64,000 bases of DNA from Dichetophora obliterata (lineage: Eukaryota; Arthropoda; Insecta; Diptera; Sciomyzidae): contig OY986436.1 of the NCBI GenBank assembly GCA_963920525.1, forward strand, positions 11,733,467 to 11,797,466, given 5' to 3'. The notes under the pieces are model-generated. The model ran no database searches. It was not told the origin of the DNA and was given only the letters and a program-made list of their open reading frames with translations. A program made the position numbers and the translations under genes. Within the stretch, counting starts at the first letter, position 1; each line of letters begins with the position of its first letter. Below are positions 12,576 to 23,880 of this stretch, one piece after another.

Positions 12576-12945
12576 ATTTTATTTTTATATTTTTTATTTT
12601 TATATTTTTATTTTAATTTATTATATTTTTTATTTTTTTATATTTTTTATTTTATTTTTATATTTTTTATTTTATTTTATATTTTTATTTTATTTTTATA
12701 TATTTTTTTATTTTTATATTTTTTATTTTATTTTTATATATTTTATTTTATTTTTTATTTTTTTTTATTTTTATATATTTAATTTTATTTTTTTTATTTT
12801 TATATATTTTATTTTATTTTTATATATTTTATTTTATTTTTATATATTTTATTTTATTTTTATATATTTTATTTTATTTTTATATATTTTATTTTATTTT
12901 TATATATTTTATTTTATTTTTATTTATTTTATTGTATTTTTACAT
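12576..12945. repeat. Related AT arrays, including a 20-bp unit
   Basis: To about 12,785 the DNA is irregular TTTTATTTTTATA-type sequence. From about 12,790 to 12,925 it becomes a regular 20-bp array (TATATATTTTATTTTATTTT), an apparent secondary expansion derived from the neighbouring 9-bp family. Confidence 0.85.
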
Positions 12946-13310
12946 TTTCTATTTTAGTTAATTAGGTTTTTGATTTATGATTAATGTCAAATTACTTAAA
13001 TACTCTAATTATTGATCGATTTCTGTCAAGGTCATGTGTAATTGAACATTTGGTTTTGAAAATAGCCACCTTTCAGTTAGAACACTAGCTTCTGTCGAAG
13101 CAAAAACTCGTTTCCTTTCTATGGTGCATTTCGACAAACTGTCGAACACCAATGAATATTGAAATAAATAAAGAGGCATTTAGAACAGATGGCAACCTTG
13201 GTAGAGTTGATGGCGGTGATCTATAAATAGTGTACTTCTTTGAAATGTCATATGATTAGCAGCCATACAATTCAAAAGAATGAATTCCTAAATCTGCGAT
13301 ATACTAATGT
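12946..13310. other. Unique segment between AT arrays
   Basis: The composition returns to normal here. A good TATA-box-like word, CTATAAATAG, is at 13,221-13,230, but there is no coding frame or clear initiator around it. No gene is recognised. Confidence 0.4.
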
Positions 13311-13395
13311 AAACAGTAGTTGATCACAACTTAATCACTCAAAGACAACTGAAGAGGAATATGTAGCGGTTTCCGAAACAGACTGTCTAGTCAGC
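13311..13395 (+). pseudogene. Possible copia-type RNase H relic
   Basis: One frame reads KTTEEEYVAVSETDCL at about 13,340-13,387. Copia (Ty1) polyproteins carry the RNase H signature STEAEYVALSE, so the spacing and most key residues fit. An in-frame stop lies a few codons upstream and another just downstream, and I find no neighbouring integrase or reverse transcriptase. With so short a match, chance similarity cannot be excluded. Confidence 0.3.
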
Positions 13396-13479
13396 TAAGT
13401 CATTGACTCTATACAGGGTTGTGTTTTTTGTTGTTGCCTTCTTAAAAACTTTCTTGATCTAAAGCTCGCAATTTAATTC

Positions 13480-13665
13480 ATTCAGTTTTATTTTATTTTT
13501 ATATTTTTTATTTTATTTTATATCTTTCATTTTATTTTTTATTTTTTTATATTTTTAACTTTTTTATTTTATTACTATATTTTTATTTCTTTTATATTTT
13601 TTATTTTATTTCAAAATTTTTTACTTTATTTTTATAATTTGATTAAAGTTTTTTTTTTGTTATTT
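13480..13665. repeat. TTTTATTTTTATA low-complexity tract
   Basis: Irregular T-rich repeats of the same style as those at 12.6-12.9 kb lie beyond a ~0.5-kb unique insert. No coding content. Confidence 0.7.
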
Positions 13666-13669
13666 ATTA

Positions 13670-14200
13670 TGATGATTTAATATAATTTAAATACAAATTC
13701 TAAATGTTTGATAGTTACAATCATACTTGATTTTAAATACAAATTCTAGTTGTTTGATAGTTTAAAATTTTTTATTGAGCTTAAGGTCAAAGTATGATGG
13801 ACTCCATTACAATAGCATAAGCACAAAGACTAAAGTAAAGCAAAAATACAACAACAAATGTGCAAATATGAAATGAGAGGTAAACTGAGAAAATTACAAT
13901 TAAAATCTTATCGCCTCTGTGGTGCAGTGCGCTAATGCGCGCTTGTACGGGTATCACACAGATTTCTGAAGCCTCAGCATGGCCGAAATTGCAATAAAAT
14001 TAGTTAGTGATTTCTTCGATTTCATATTGAAAATACGTTGTTGTTTCTTTGGAAAGATTCGTTAGAACAATTAATAGTTCTAACTTTGACCTTAAGCTCA
14101 AGAAACGTTTTAAAACTATCAAACAACAAGAATTTGTATTTAAAATCAAGTATGATTTAAACTATCAAACATTTAGAATTTGTATTTAAATCATATAAAA
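13670..14200 (+). mobile_element. tRNA-related SINE (family A) with an inverted tail copy
   Basis: From about 13,843 to 14,197 the sequence matches, in inverse orientation, the element at 48,362-48,752. Shared blocks include AAACTGAGAAA, CTCTGTGGTGCA (tRNA A-box-like), CCGAAATTGCAATAAAAT, GAACAATTAATAGTTCTAAC and the tail AACTATCAAACATTTAGAATT. The B-box segment seen in the other copy is missing here, so this copy is internally deleted. The tail block (about 110 bp) also occurs in inverse orientation at 13,675-13,795. The unit is therefore bounded by an inverted repeat, from either a head-to-head second copy or a rearranged end. Confidence 0.75.
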
Positions 14201-14204
14201 TCAA

Positions 14205-14700
14205 CATTTTTATAATTTTTTTTTTACTTTCGATTTTTAATTTTTTATTTTTTAATTTTTTAATTTTTTATAGTTTTTTTATTTTTATTTTTTTTTATTT
14301 TTTTATTTTATTAAATTTTTTATTTTTTTAAATTTTTTTATTTTTTTAAATTTTTTATTTTTTTAAAATTTTTTTTTTTATATTTTTATTTTTTAATTTT
14401 TTTTTATATTTTTAATTTCTTTAATTGCTTTATATTTTTAATTTCTTTAATTTTTTATATTTATAATTTCTTTAATTTTTTATATTTTTAATTTTTTTAA
14501 TTTTTTTATATTTTTAATTTCTGTATTTTTTATTTTTGTTTTCATTTCAGTATTTTTTATTTTTTTAATTTCTTTAATTTTTTTATATTTTTAATTTCTG
14601 TATTTTTTATTTTTGTTTTCATTTCAGTATTTTATATTTTTTTTAAAATTTTTTTATTTTTTTTAAAATTTAATTTATTTTTTTATACATATCTACATAT
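14205..14700. repeat. T/A low-complexity tract
   Basis: TTTTTTATTTTTTAAT-type sequence with a visible two-copy repeat containing ATTTCTGTATTTTTTATTTT at about 14,515 and 14,595. Non-coding. Confidence 0.75.
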
Positions 14701-15121
14701 TTACACATTTATATATTTTGATTAATTTGTTTAATTTCCATATCTTTTTAATTATATTTAACTATTTTTTAGAAAAACGTATATTTTTATACTTAAAGAC
14801 TTAGTCATCATTATAAAACCATTATTCTACTTTTTCAAAACTGTCACTCGTATGCATTGCATTTATTTTACCCTATATCGCGCCGTGTTGCAGATATGAA
14901 ATTGCTCTAGAAATTGCTCTAGAAAAATATCTTAAAGAGAACAAATTAAGTCGAAATTCTTATAAATGGCTCATGGACATTTCAAAAAAACTCTAACTTT
15001 CCAATTAGTGAGTGCATCAATCAACAGTTATTTTTTATTTTAAGTTGCAATAGCGTGGTTTTGCATTTGGCAGCATTTTGTGTTTTGCTTTATTTTAAAT
15101 ATCTTTTTAAATTACTAAAAA
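14701..15121. other. No feature recognised
   Basis: This is AT-rich unique sequence between the low-complexity tract and the foldback element. A small repeat, GAAATTGCTCTA, occurs twice near 14,897-14,925. Confidence 0.45.
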
Positions 15122-16638
15122 CACTGGTCAACAGTGGTTATGCCACACGAGCTTTGATAGCTAATACTGTTTAAGCTGTATTCTCACGTTATGAAACTGA
15201 ATTTTTTTTTTTTTATTTGGCCTCAGATTTTTTGTGATTTTGGATTTTGTGTTTTTTCGACTTTGATCCTATTTTTATGCTCTGGAATACAAACAACTGA
15301 ACGCAAAGCAAAAAAAAAAGCAACATCTTATAGAAAATTAAACAAGCTTTTTAGTGAGGTATTTTTTATTTTTCTGCCATATTTAGTCTGTCAGATTTTC
15401 AGGTTCAAAATAAAATTTTGGATTTTTTTGTTAAAAATTTTGACTTTAACAAGTATTTTTTTTTACATTTAGAGCCATATTTAAAAAAAAATTTAAATTT
15501 ATCGTTTTGCATATTTAATTTTCTTAATTACGATACCAAAAACATAAATTTTATCCGAGAGAAACAATTAAAATAAAATAAAATAAGCGAACTAGCTATA
15601 TAGTCATATGAAGCATTAAGCACTCTTAGTAATCCACTTGCACCTAAATGATATTCTCATACCTTACATTTTCTCATTTTATACCACTCAGCAATACTGT
15701 TTTACACAGTGAACTGCTTTAGATTTTTTGATTTAAAAAAAACCGGCATGAAGTTCTTTTAAGGATGTTGTTGCAAATTTTTTGGGTAACTATAAGGGTG
15801 ACAGTTACAGAGAAATAGTTAGCGAGCTGTTGTTGGCTTATCAAGCTGCAACATGTCACTAAAGATTCATTTTTTACACTCACACATCGATTTTTTTTTC
15901 CTGAAAACTTGGGGTCTGTGAGCGATGAGCACGGAGAAAGGTTTCACCAAGATATTTTGAAGATAGAAAAGCGTTACCAGGGCAAATGGAGCCCATTTAT
16001 GTTGGCAGATTACTGCTGAACAATCAAAAGGGACCAACCAGGAGCTAATTTTGCTAGAAAATGTTGGAGGGTGAGTTTATAATAACATTTATTAAAATTT
16101 TTACATTGAATTTCATTTAGATACAAGTGGTTTACTAAGAGTGCTTCATATGGCTAGTTCGCTTATTTTATTTTATTTTAATTGTTCCTCTCGGATAATG
16201 TTTATGTTTTTGGTATCAATATTAAGGTAATTAAATACGAAATACTATAAAAGTAATTTTTTTTAAAATATGGCTCTAAATATAAAAAAAAAATACTTGT
16301 TAAAGTCAAAATTTTTAACCAAAAAATCCTAGATTTTATTTTGAACCTGAAAATCTGACAGACTAAATACGGCAGAAAAATAAAAAATACCTCACTAAAA
16401 AACTTGTTTAATATTCTATAGGATGGTGCTTTTTTTTTTTGCTTTGCGTACAGTTGTTTGGATTCCAGAGCATAAAAACAGGATCAAAGTCGTTAAAACA
16501 CAAAGTCCAAAATCACAAAAAATCTGAGGCCAAATAAAAAAAAATAAATTCAGTTTCATAACGTGAGAATATAGCTTAAACAGTATTAGCTATCAAAGTT
16601 CGTGTGGCACGAAAAAGTTGCTAAATTGTTGACCAGTG
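15122..16638. mobile_element. Foldback element with ~530-bp inverted arms
   Basis: The left arm (about 15,122-15,652) is reverse-complemented at about 16,107-16,638. The tips are CACTGGTCAACA on the left and GTTGACCAGTG on the right. Many blocks pair across the whole arm, for example CTCACGTTATGAAACTGAA, GTCTGTCAGATTTTCAGG and TAAGCGAACTAGC. The arms carry scattered substitutions and small indels. The 454-bp loop is not repetitive and encodes a conserved-looking protein fragment (separate entry). I see no clear target duplication. A 93-codon frame in the left arm (15,191-15,472) has no domain. Confidence 0.9.
15758..16077 (+). pseudogene. Conserved arthropod protein fragment in the foldback loop
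   Basis: Two frames abut. About 15,758-15,853 reads FKDVVANFLGNYKGDSYREI and continues to LLLAYQAA. A frameshift follows, and from 15,853 the frame reads MSLKIHFLHSHIDFF, then PENLGSVSDEHGERFHQDI, then EKRYQGKWSPFMLADYC, a TGA stop, and IKRDQP. I recognise this arrangement (NFLGN, MSLKIHFLHSH, PENLG, GERFHQDI, RYQG-W, M-ADYCW) from uncharacterised arthropod proteins that often accompany mobile elements. I know of no assigned biochemical function. The frameshift, the stop where a Trp codon is expected, and an extra Phe after DFF show it is dead. Its position in the loop suggests capture by the foldback element. Confidence 0.65.
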
Positions 16639-17490
16639 AAATTAAAAACTTTTTGTTGAATTTTTAAATTATATTAGTCATTATTATATTAAAAGCAATG
16701 CAATATTCCCTGAAATATGTAAATCTTTTCAACTTTTAAAAATAAATCTTTTGCAAATATTTTTACACTTAATATATTAATTTCTAAACAAAAGTGGTTT
16801 TTATTTATTTTTCCGACTGTTTAAGATATTTTTAGGTAAATAATGGCGCGACAGAGGTTATATACTAGCAGGCCGCAGTGTGCGTTTTTTATCAATCTCA
16901 ATAAGAATACATGTTAAACAAAAAAAAAAAACATTATGCCGATAGCCCCAGTTGCTAGTGCTTTAAAATTTATTGTAGATTAACTTTATAATAAATATTT
17001 AATAATAAAAAAAAATTCTTTTGTTTTGTTTTGAAGCGCAGCACTGCATTTATATGTATCTCACACTTGCTTAAGGCTCATCTGGTTTTTTTTGTGCGCT
17101 GTTTTAGCTCAGCAAAAAGAGAGTAGTAGAGAGCAACATCGAGTTTATTCAATCTCTAGAAACACAACCGCGTGAAAAGAAGACAAATAAGCAATGCGTG
17201 GCAGCTGGGATGATTTTTTTATGAAACTTAACACTTTAATTATATATACTTATTATTAAAATTTCGAAAAGAAAATACCCAATACTTTAAAAGAGAGTTA
17301 ACCTGGAACAAAAAATGTTCACTTCAATTTTACATAAAAAAAATTAAAATTATATTTTTATTCATAAGTTTAATATTATGTATACTTTTTTAATGCCTAA
17401 TTTCAATAATAATAAAAATTAATTAAAATTAATTAATTTAAACCAAGAAAATTAATGATGTTTACAAAGTAGCGCATGGATGGCCGACAA
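16639..17490. other. No gene recognised
   Basis: AT-rich unique sequence with short A-runs. A modestly GC-richer patch around 17,030-17,200 (CTCACACTTGC, GCGTGAAAAGAAG) shows no open frame or element ends. Confidence 0.5.
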
Positions 17491-17494
17491 ATCA

Positions 17495-18360
17495 TTACCA
17501 ACCGTTAATAACAACAACACCAGCAACAACAAACACAAGACCACAGCTATGAAAAGTTGATCAATATTCATCTAGGACTGCACTTCCGTTGCAAAAACTA
17601 CAACAACAACAGCAACAACAACAGCAACAACAACAGCAAGAATGATTTTAGCAGTTTGGAATGTTGTTGCTGCGTTGTACGTTAGATTTCATTTAAAAAC
17701 CCACCTAAACCTAGTTAAAATATAGCAAAAGCAACTAGAAGAAAATCTATAAAAATTAGCTGAGAGAACTTCACTCCAAAGCATAAAAAACACTTTTAAT
17801 TTTTTAAAACAAAAATCGTTAAAATTTTGCTGCTGCAGCAGCAACAGCAAAAAAAAAAATCAATGCAATGCAGCAGCTGCTACAATAAAGTTTCGTTAAG
17901 TTCTTCAAAGCTCCAAAGATAGTATGCGGTATAAAGAAGAAAAAAGTAAAACACATGCTGCTGTTGGAACAAAATGGAAAATGAAACAAATTGCAAGCAA
18001 TTCTTCTCGTACACTTGTTATTGTTATTGTTGTTGTTGTTGCTGTTATTTTTGCTGCTGTTTTTCATACTGTTTCATTCTACCGCTGTTCTGAGTAAGAT
18101 TTTCTGTACTGATAAGTTTAATGTTGTTGTTGTTGTAATTGTTGTAGCTGCTGAACTGTCAGAGGACATTGACATTTTGCATTTTGTTTCGTTACGTTAC
18201 GTTTCGCTCATTCGTATGCGTTGCAAAGTAGGTACAAACGAGCAACACAACACATATGAGTTGGTTATATTTTGTACATATACCTCCTATATTTCTTACT
18301 TTATTTTTGTTTTTAAAGTTGTTGCTGTTGTTGTTGTTTTTGGTACTGCCAGATAGCAGA
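17495..18360. repeat. CAA/CAG and GTT microsatellites
   Basis: Runs of CAACAACAG lie at about 17,505-17,650, GCTGCTGCAGCAGC-type sequence near 17,825-17,885, and GTTGTTGTT runs at about 18,018-18,145 and 18,315-18,345. One minus-strand 12-mer (GTTTCGTTAAGTTC) lies at about 17,890. Overlapping frames on both strands (17,819-18,067 and 17,991-18,356) are Asn/Leu/Val-rich repeat translations and not convincing genes. Confidence 0.75.
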
Positions 18361-18429
18361 TATTTTCATGAGAGTTAAATATTAAAAAATACCAGAGATG
18401 CAGTTATGCACGTATGTTAAATCTTTTAA

Positions 18430-20640
18430 CTTTATTTAATTTTCGTTAAGTTTTGTCATTTGTTTCTTTTCTGAGCTGATATACCAATACACAAAGCATG
18501 CGTTAAAACCATCGACCGATAAGCAAATCTTTGGAAAATCACAAGAAAAATTATTGATTTTTCGTTAAATAAAGCAAAATATATTAGGTCTTAAATCATA
18601 AATTATTTTCTTCTTATTAATGAATTGGCTTTTTTGTTTTTATCGCTTTTTAGTGCTGGTGTGTTGACGTCATTTTATGAAGTCGGTTTTATGTTATAAT
18701 TTTTGGCTTACTTTTTTGTTAGTTAAGTATAATTTTCGTTTAGTTTTACTATAGCTAAGTTTTAATTTCGTAAAAATGTAATTTGATTTCGGTTAAATAT
18801 TTATTTAGTTTTATTTTTAATTGTTATTATTTTGCTATTATGTTATTTTTCTTAAGTTTTTTTTCGTTAAGTTTAAATTAAGTTAGTTCTATTTTCGTTC
18901 GAACGTTAATTTTTGTAATTTTAGTTAAATTTTTGTTGAGCATTTATCGTTAAGTTTTATTGTATTGAAATTTGTTTCGTTAAGTTTTGATTTACAAAAA
19001 TTTTCTCGATTTTCATTTGCGTACTTTAATTATAAGATTTTAAACTTAATTTTAGTTTTATTTTTCGTTAAGCTATATTTTTTAGTGGCATATTTATTTC
19101 GTCAAGTTTTAGTTTTCAAATTGTTTTTAGTTTCATTTACATAATTTAGTTAGTGATTAGTTTGACTTTCGTTAAATATTATTTTCGTTAAGTTTTGATT
19201 TAAAATTGTCGTAGCATTATTTTTGAAATTTTTTACTTTCGTTTAGTTTTAATTATCGTTAAGTTATATTCTAGTCAATTTTATTTTCGTTAAGTTTTTA
19301 TTTCCAAAAGTTTTCTTCGAGCTCTATTTGCGTATTTTTATTTATGATAATTTTTTTTATTTAATTATCGTTAAGCTTTCCTTTAGTAAAATTTTATTTT
19401 CGTTTAGATCTAATTTTCAAAATTCTTTAAGTTTCATTTACATAATTTAATTTATGATGAGTTACGTTCGTTCAATTTTTTTAGTTTTATTTATCGTTAC
19501 GAAATATTCGATTCAGTACCCAGCAGCGGTCAACGCAGAAGAGGACGAACGCATCTTAGTTCGAAAGACCAAGTAGAGGACAACCTGACCAAGCTTGGAA
19601 GTTCCAACTGGCGGCAGCAAGCGAGAGACAGAAATGGCTGGCGCAAATTCTTAGATGAGGCCAAGACCGATGTACGGTTATAGCGCAAACTAAGTTAACA
19701 ATTAGTAAGATAAATTTTAGGATTTTTCAATTAAAAATTTTAGTTATTTTTGAAGTTGTTTACTTTCGTTTAGTTTTAGTTGTAATTATCGTTAAGTTAT
19801 ATTTAATGAAATTTTAGTTTTGTTAAGTTCTTATTTTCAAAAATTTTCTTCGAGCTCTATTTGCGTAGTTTTATTTGATAATTTTTTTATTTATTTATCG
19901 TTAAGTTTCATTTGCAAAATTTTATTTAGGTTTCATTTACATAATTTAATTTATGATTAGTTTTACGTTCGTTCAATTTTTGTTTTTTATTTTTCTTTAT
20001 CGTTAAGATATATAAAAGGAAATTTTATTTTCGGTAAGTTTTTATTTTTAACAACTTTCTTCGAGTTCAATATTCATTAATTAATTTATGACAATTTTTC
20101 AGTTTTATTTATCGTTAAGCTGTATTTAAGTAAACTTTTTCGTTTAGTTTTAATTTGCAAAATTTTGTTTTTAGTTTCATTTACATAGTTTAATTTATAA
20201 TGATTTTAACTTTGGTTCCATTTTATTTTAGTTTTATTTATCGTTAAGATAGATTTTAGTGAAATGTTGTTTTCGTTAAGTTTTGATTTCCAAACTGTTT
20301 TGTCAAGTTTTATTTTTTAAATGTTTCTAATGCATTAAAAGAAACATGTTTGACTTTCGTTAAGTTTGATTTGAGTTTAATTTATGTTTAAGTCATGATT
20401 TAGTCAAATTTAATTTTCGCTAAGTTTTGAATTTCAACATTTTTCGTCGATTTTCATTTGCGTAGTTTTATTTTTGAAATTTTGTACTTTCGTTAAGTTT
20501 TTTCGTTGAAGTTATCATTAAGTAATATTTTTAGTGAAGTTATTTTATTTTAAGTTTTATTTTTGTTGCGTTTTACTTTCGTTAAGTTACTTTTTTGTTA
20601 AGTTTTACTCATGTTCGATTCTTCTCGTTGCATTTTATGT
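18430..20640 (-). repeat. Motif domain: TTTCGTTAAGTTTT in T-rich spacer
   Basis: About 20 copies and variants of TTCGTTAAGTTTTA/TTATCGTTAAG recur roughly every 50-120 bp, nearly all in minus orientation. Between them are repeated words such as AGTTTCATTTACATAATTTA and TCGAGCTCTATTTGCGTA. The spacer is unlike those at 3.5-6.5 kb and 31-33 kb, although the 12-mer is the same. A LINE-tail fragment interrupts the domain at about 19.5-19.7 kb. Confidence 0.85.
19516..19683 (+). pseudogene. LINE ORF2 C-terminal tail fragment
   Basis: A GC-richer island in T-rich DNA encodes, ending at a TAG at 19,681, a tail containing QRRRGRTHLSSKDQ, then NLTKLGSSNWRQQARDRNGW and RKFLDEAKTD. Non-LTR retrotransposon ORF2 proteins of several clades end with this pattern (a basic GRP-R-W segment, L--G--NWR--A-DR--WR, --EAK-H-GL). 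Only about the last 55 codons remain, so the clade cannot be told. The 5' truncation is typical of LINE insertion. It sits inside the 12-mer domain and is therefore younger than that part of the array. Confidence 0.65.
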
Positions 20641-20646
20641 CCGTGA

Positions 20647-20785
20647 AACTTTCAAAATCGCATCGAAATTATTTAAAAATATTAAAATGTTTAAAAATAC
20701 ATTTAATTAAAACAAGGAAATAAATTCACTGGCGTTAAGTTAACCCAACAAACCAACGAAACTTAAGTAGATATATTTTTCTACA
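20647..20785 (+). repeat. Direct repeat, copy 1 (about 138 bp)
   Basis: The segment starting AAACTTTCAAAATCGCATCG and ending near ACTTAAGTAGATAT is repeated at 22,489-22,625 with only a handful of differences. Both copies contain GGCGTTAAGTTAACCCA and ACCAACGAAACTTAA, relatives of the dispersed 12-mer in both orientations. Confidence 0.9.
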
Positions 20786-22488
20786 AAAAGTTTGTGAGTT
20801 GTGCTTATTTAACAAAACATTTTTTCGTTTAAGTTAGTTTCGTCAAAGGTGGTTCTTTCCATTTCATTTCCTTTGCCTTATACTTTTTATTTTTTATATA
20901 CAGTCAAATCTGGATATAACGAGCGCCAAAATAGTGCACGTTTTTATAACTGACATTTCAAAGAATAAGAAGCAAAAACGTAAAAAAAATAGAGAAAGTT
21001 TTAAGATTTAAGCAACAAAATCAATTTTTTTTTTAAAAAAATTCAAACTTAAAAATGCTAACTGTATTCGTATTTCTTTCTACTGTATGTATATACATAC
21101 ATGCATGCTACTGTATGTATTATTGTTTTCAAAAAACCTAAACCAAGTCTTCTTTAGGGATTTTTGGACTACAGTGATTTAAAAAACACTTAAAATTTCG
21201 TTAAGTTTACCTTTTTTGTTTTAACTCTTAATCTCAATTGTGCATTAAATATTAATATTTCCTATATATTTACATTATTTAAACATATTTTAAAACGTGT
21301 TCTCTTCGTCAAATTTTGGCCCATTTAAATTTGTACAAGTACTTTTTTAACTACCAAATAAGTGTAAGCATATCTTTCGTTAAGTCACTTACTAATTCAA
21401 AGCATATATTTCTATAAGATTTCTTTAAAGAAAATGCTGAGAATCGTTATATCAAAAAAATCTTATTGAAAAACTTTGTTCTTTCAGTTCTAAAATTAGT
21501 CTTAATGTGCCACATTAAAACTGAAAACTATATAAAAAAAATCACACCAACAGAGCATTAATTAATAAATCTATCAATGGCATGTTCCAATCACAATGAA
21601 AAACAAATCTGGTCAGTATGATGGAGAGAGAGGGGGGGGGGGAGGAATATGAGCACAACTCGAAAAATTGCCAATTTGAGGCAATTAATTTGTTTTTAGT
21701 GAAGATTAAAAATCAGTAAAAACGCTACAAAAAAAAATAAAGCTATGTAGATATGATGTGCGAAACTATAAAAATCACAGATGTTTTTGTTTTTAATTAT
21801 TTAATGTAATTCGCCACGCCACATTCTATTGACTGGTGGTCGGTCGATCGCTCGATGTTGTTGTTCACTTGTTTGTTGTTTTTTAATTTTGTTATTATTG
21901 CCACCCATTATATTCGCATTAACAGTTTCATTTATGGTCAAACTGTCAATCAAATTGAATAACTTATAAAAGCGAAACATCATTCTGCAATAGAAAAACT
22001 TGACGAAGCAACTAAAAACTGAACAAAAATTAACAGAAATAACAAAATTAGCAAATAAAAGACGTGCGTGTAGCACTCACATTTAGATGAGTGTGTGTGG
22101 TTTTTTGTGTTAAGTTTCTATTTTTTTTATGTTTACTTTTTCGTTAAGTCCATTTTCATTAAGCTGAATTTGAAGATTTTTATTTTATTTTGGTGTTTTT
22201 TTTAAAAAAAAAACCAAAAAATTTATTCAATTAATGACATGGTATTATTCGCAAAGTTTGCTTTTCGACTGAAGGTCGTTCGATTCGTGAAATTTTGAGT
22301 CGGAAGTTAATACAAATTCCGTTTCTTTAAGTTGACTTAATGCAAATTTAAATGGAACTTTAAATATGTGCATGATTTCTTTTGACCGACCGGCTTACTT
22401 TATATGCCGAGGCCATACAAATTTAAAGCAAAAAATAAACTTGAATGAAAAATAAAAAATTAAAAATAATAAAATCAAAACAAAACGA
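20786..22488. other. No gene; possible solo element end and G-run
   Basis: Near 20,900 the words ACAGTCAAATCTGGATATAACGAG resemble a pogo/Tc1-type terminus, but no matching inverted end was found. Minus-strand 12-mers occur near 21,195, 21,380 and 22,139. A G-run (GAGAGAGGGGGGGGGGAGG) is at about 21,628. A 91-codon minus frame (21,801-22,076) shows no domain. Confidence 0.45.
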
Positions 22489-22625
22489 AACTTTCAAAAT
22501 CACATCGGAATTATTTAAAAATATTAAAATGTTTAAAAATGCATTTAATTAAAACAAGGAAGTAAATTCACTGGCGTTAAGTTAACCCAGCAAACCAACG
22601 AAACTTAAGGAGATATGTTTTTATA
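22489..22625 (+). repeat. Direct repeat, copy 2 (about 138 bp)
   Basis: Near-identical to 20,647-20,785 and 1.84 kb away in the same orientation. The low divergence contrasts with the strongly diverged motif arrays around it and points to a recent segmental duplication or gene conversion. Confidence 0.9.
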
Positions 22626-22739
22626 CAAAAAATAATTAAATCTAAAATGCACAAAAATCCAGCAAGATATTTTTAGGCAACTTGAAGATTTTTTTTAAGT
22701 TTTTGAATAAAGTTTATTAAATATGACGAAACGTATCTA

Positions 22740-23200
22740 AAAAGGGAATTTAACGAAACTTACATAGTCATTTTTAAACTTTGCAAAACAACAGTTATTT
22801 AAATAACACTACAATGCTACTCTACTGCAGCTTTTTTGCACTTTCTCAGCATTTGCTCATTTTAGTAAGATCCAACCTAAAGATCATTGAAATATCTCAA
22901 CGTTTTCGACAAAAGTGGGTCCGAAACCACTTGAAATGCGAAAAATGGTGTACCTTGCAAAAAGTACGAACTCAACTTTTTGCGGAAAAATATGGGTTTG
23001 AGTCTTTGCTAAGTTAGCGTTGGATTTACGAATTTATCTTCACGCAGCTCCTTTCGAACAACCCAATAACAATGCAAGTAAGATGTTAAAACTTAACGAA
23101 ATTGGCAAAATTACTCGCTACGATTTTTTAGCACTTAATACATTTGAGGGATTTATATCATTGTACTTAAATAAACATAAAAAACTTAACGAAACATTTA
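22740..23200 (+). repeat. Short plus-strand 12-mer cluster with a foldback-end fragment
   Basis: AACGAAACTT words occur near 22,750, 23,092 and 23,184 on the plus strand. At about 22,955-23,045 the sequence (GAACTCAACTTTTTGCGG, GGTTTGAGTCTT, GCTAAGTTAGCGT, ACGAATTTATCTTCACGCA) is the reverse complement of the outer left end of the 45.7-kb foldback element, so a fragment of that family lies here. Two short frames (22,781-23,017 and 23,020-23,226) have no domain. Confidence 0.65.
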
Positions 23201-23229
23201 AAATTGCTTGTAAAATAGATTTTTAATGG

Positions 23230-23880
23230 ATCTTGGTCCAGTGGATAAAAATCAATAAATGCTGTGTCTCGAAATCCTACAAATTTGGTTTCAATCGACA
23301 GGTAATTGTTTCGTTATAAATAATCCAAAAAATTAAAACAATAATATATGTTTTGAATGCGCTGGAGCTCTTAAGAGTTGAGTAACTTTTTTTGACAAAC
23401 TCAGATTTTGAGCATAGCTTTTTGACTTGCTTTATATAAATAAATGCCAAAAATCCATTTTCGAACGACACTAAGCCAAACAAAAAAGCTCATTGTTTTA
23501 ATAGGGTATAGAGTTACTTAAAAAATTTATTATATTATCGAAAATAAAAAAATTACAAAATTTAAGTGGTTGCAAAATTTCATAAATTCGAGTGAAAAAT
23601 CATGAAAACTGGCATATTTTGATAAAAAAAAAACAATTCCTATAAAATAAGTGGATTATCAAAACAAATTATATATATTATTAAAACTGGATGGAAGTCG
23701 AAATATTGGAAAAACAATAAATTAATAAAAACAACATGAAAAGTTTTTAATTATTTATTTATAAATAAGACATTGAGCCCGACAACTTGAACAAATAAAT
23801 ATTATCAAAACAAATATAACTTTTCCTACTGCTCTACAAATATACATTTCTTTTAAAATGCTTTAAATTAAAAATTTACA
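23230..23880. other. AT-rich unique DNA, no gene
   Basis: No tandem structure, element end or domain is recognised between the motif cluster and the 150-bp satellite. Confidence 0.5.

Noticed and set aside
11211..12782. A 523-codon open frame, the longest in the window
   Set aside because: It is a run of Tyr-Phe-Ile produced by the 9-bp AT array. The period is a multiple of three and contains no stop in this frame. No real protein features.
13221..13230. CTATAAATAG as a core promoter
   Set aside because: A TATA-like word alone is expected by chance in AT-rich DNA; no initiator, downstream element or gene follows.
16945..17210. GC-richer patch as an exon or gene
   Set aside because: No open frame of useful length, no splice pair and no repeat partner in the window.
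17991..18356. 121-codon frame starting with a poly-Leu 'signal peptide'
   Set aside because: The Leu run comes from a GTT/TTG microsatellite and overlaps a poly-Asn frame on the other strand at the same repeat.
20900..20925. Left end of a pogo/Tc1-type element
   Set aside because: The words fit but no paired right end or transposase remnant was found.
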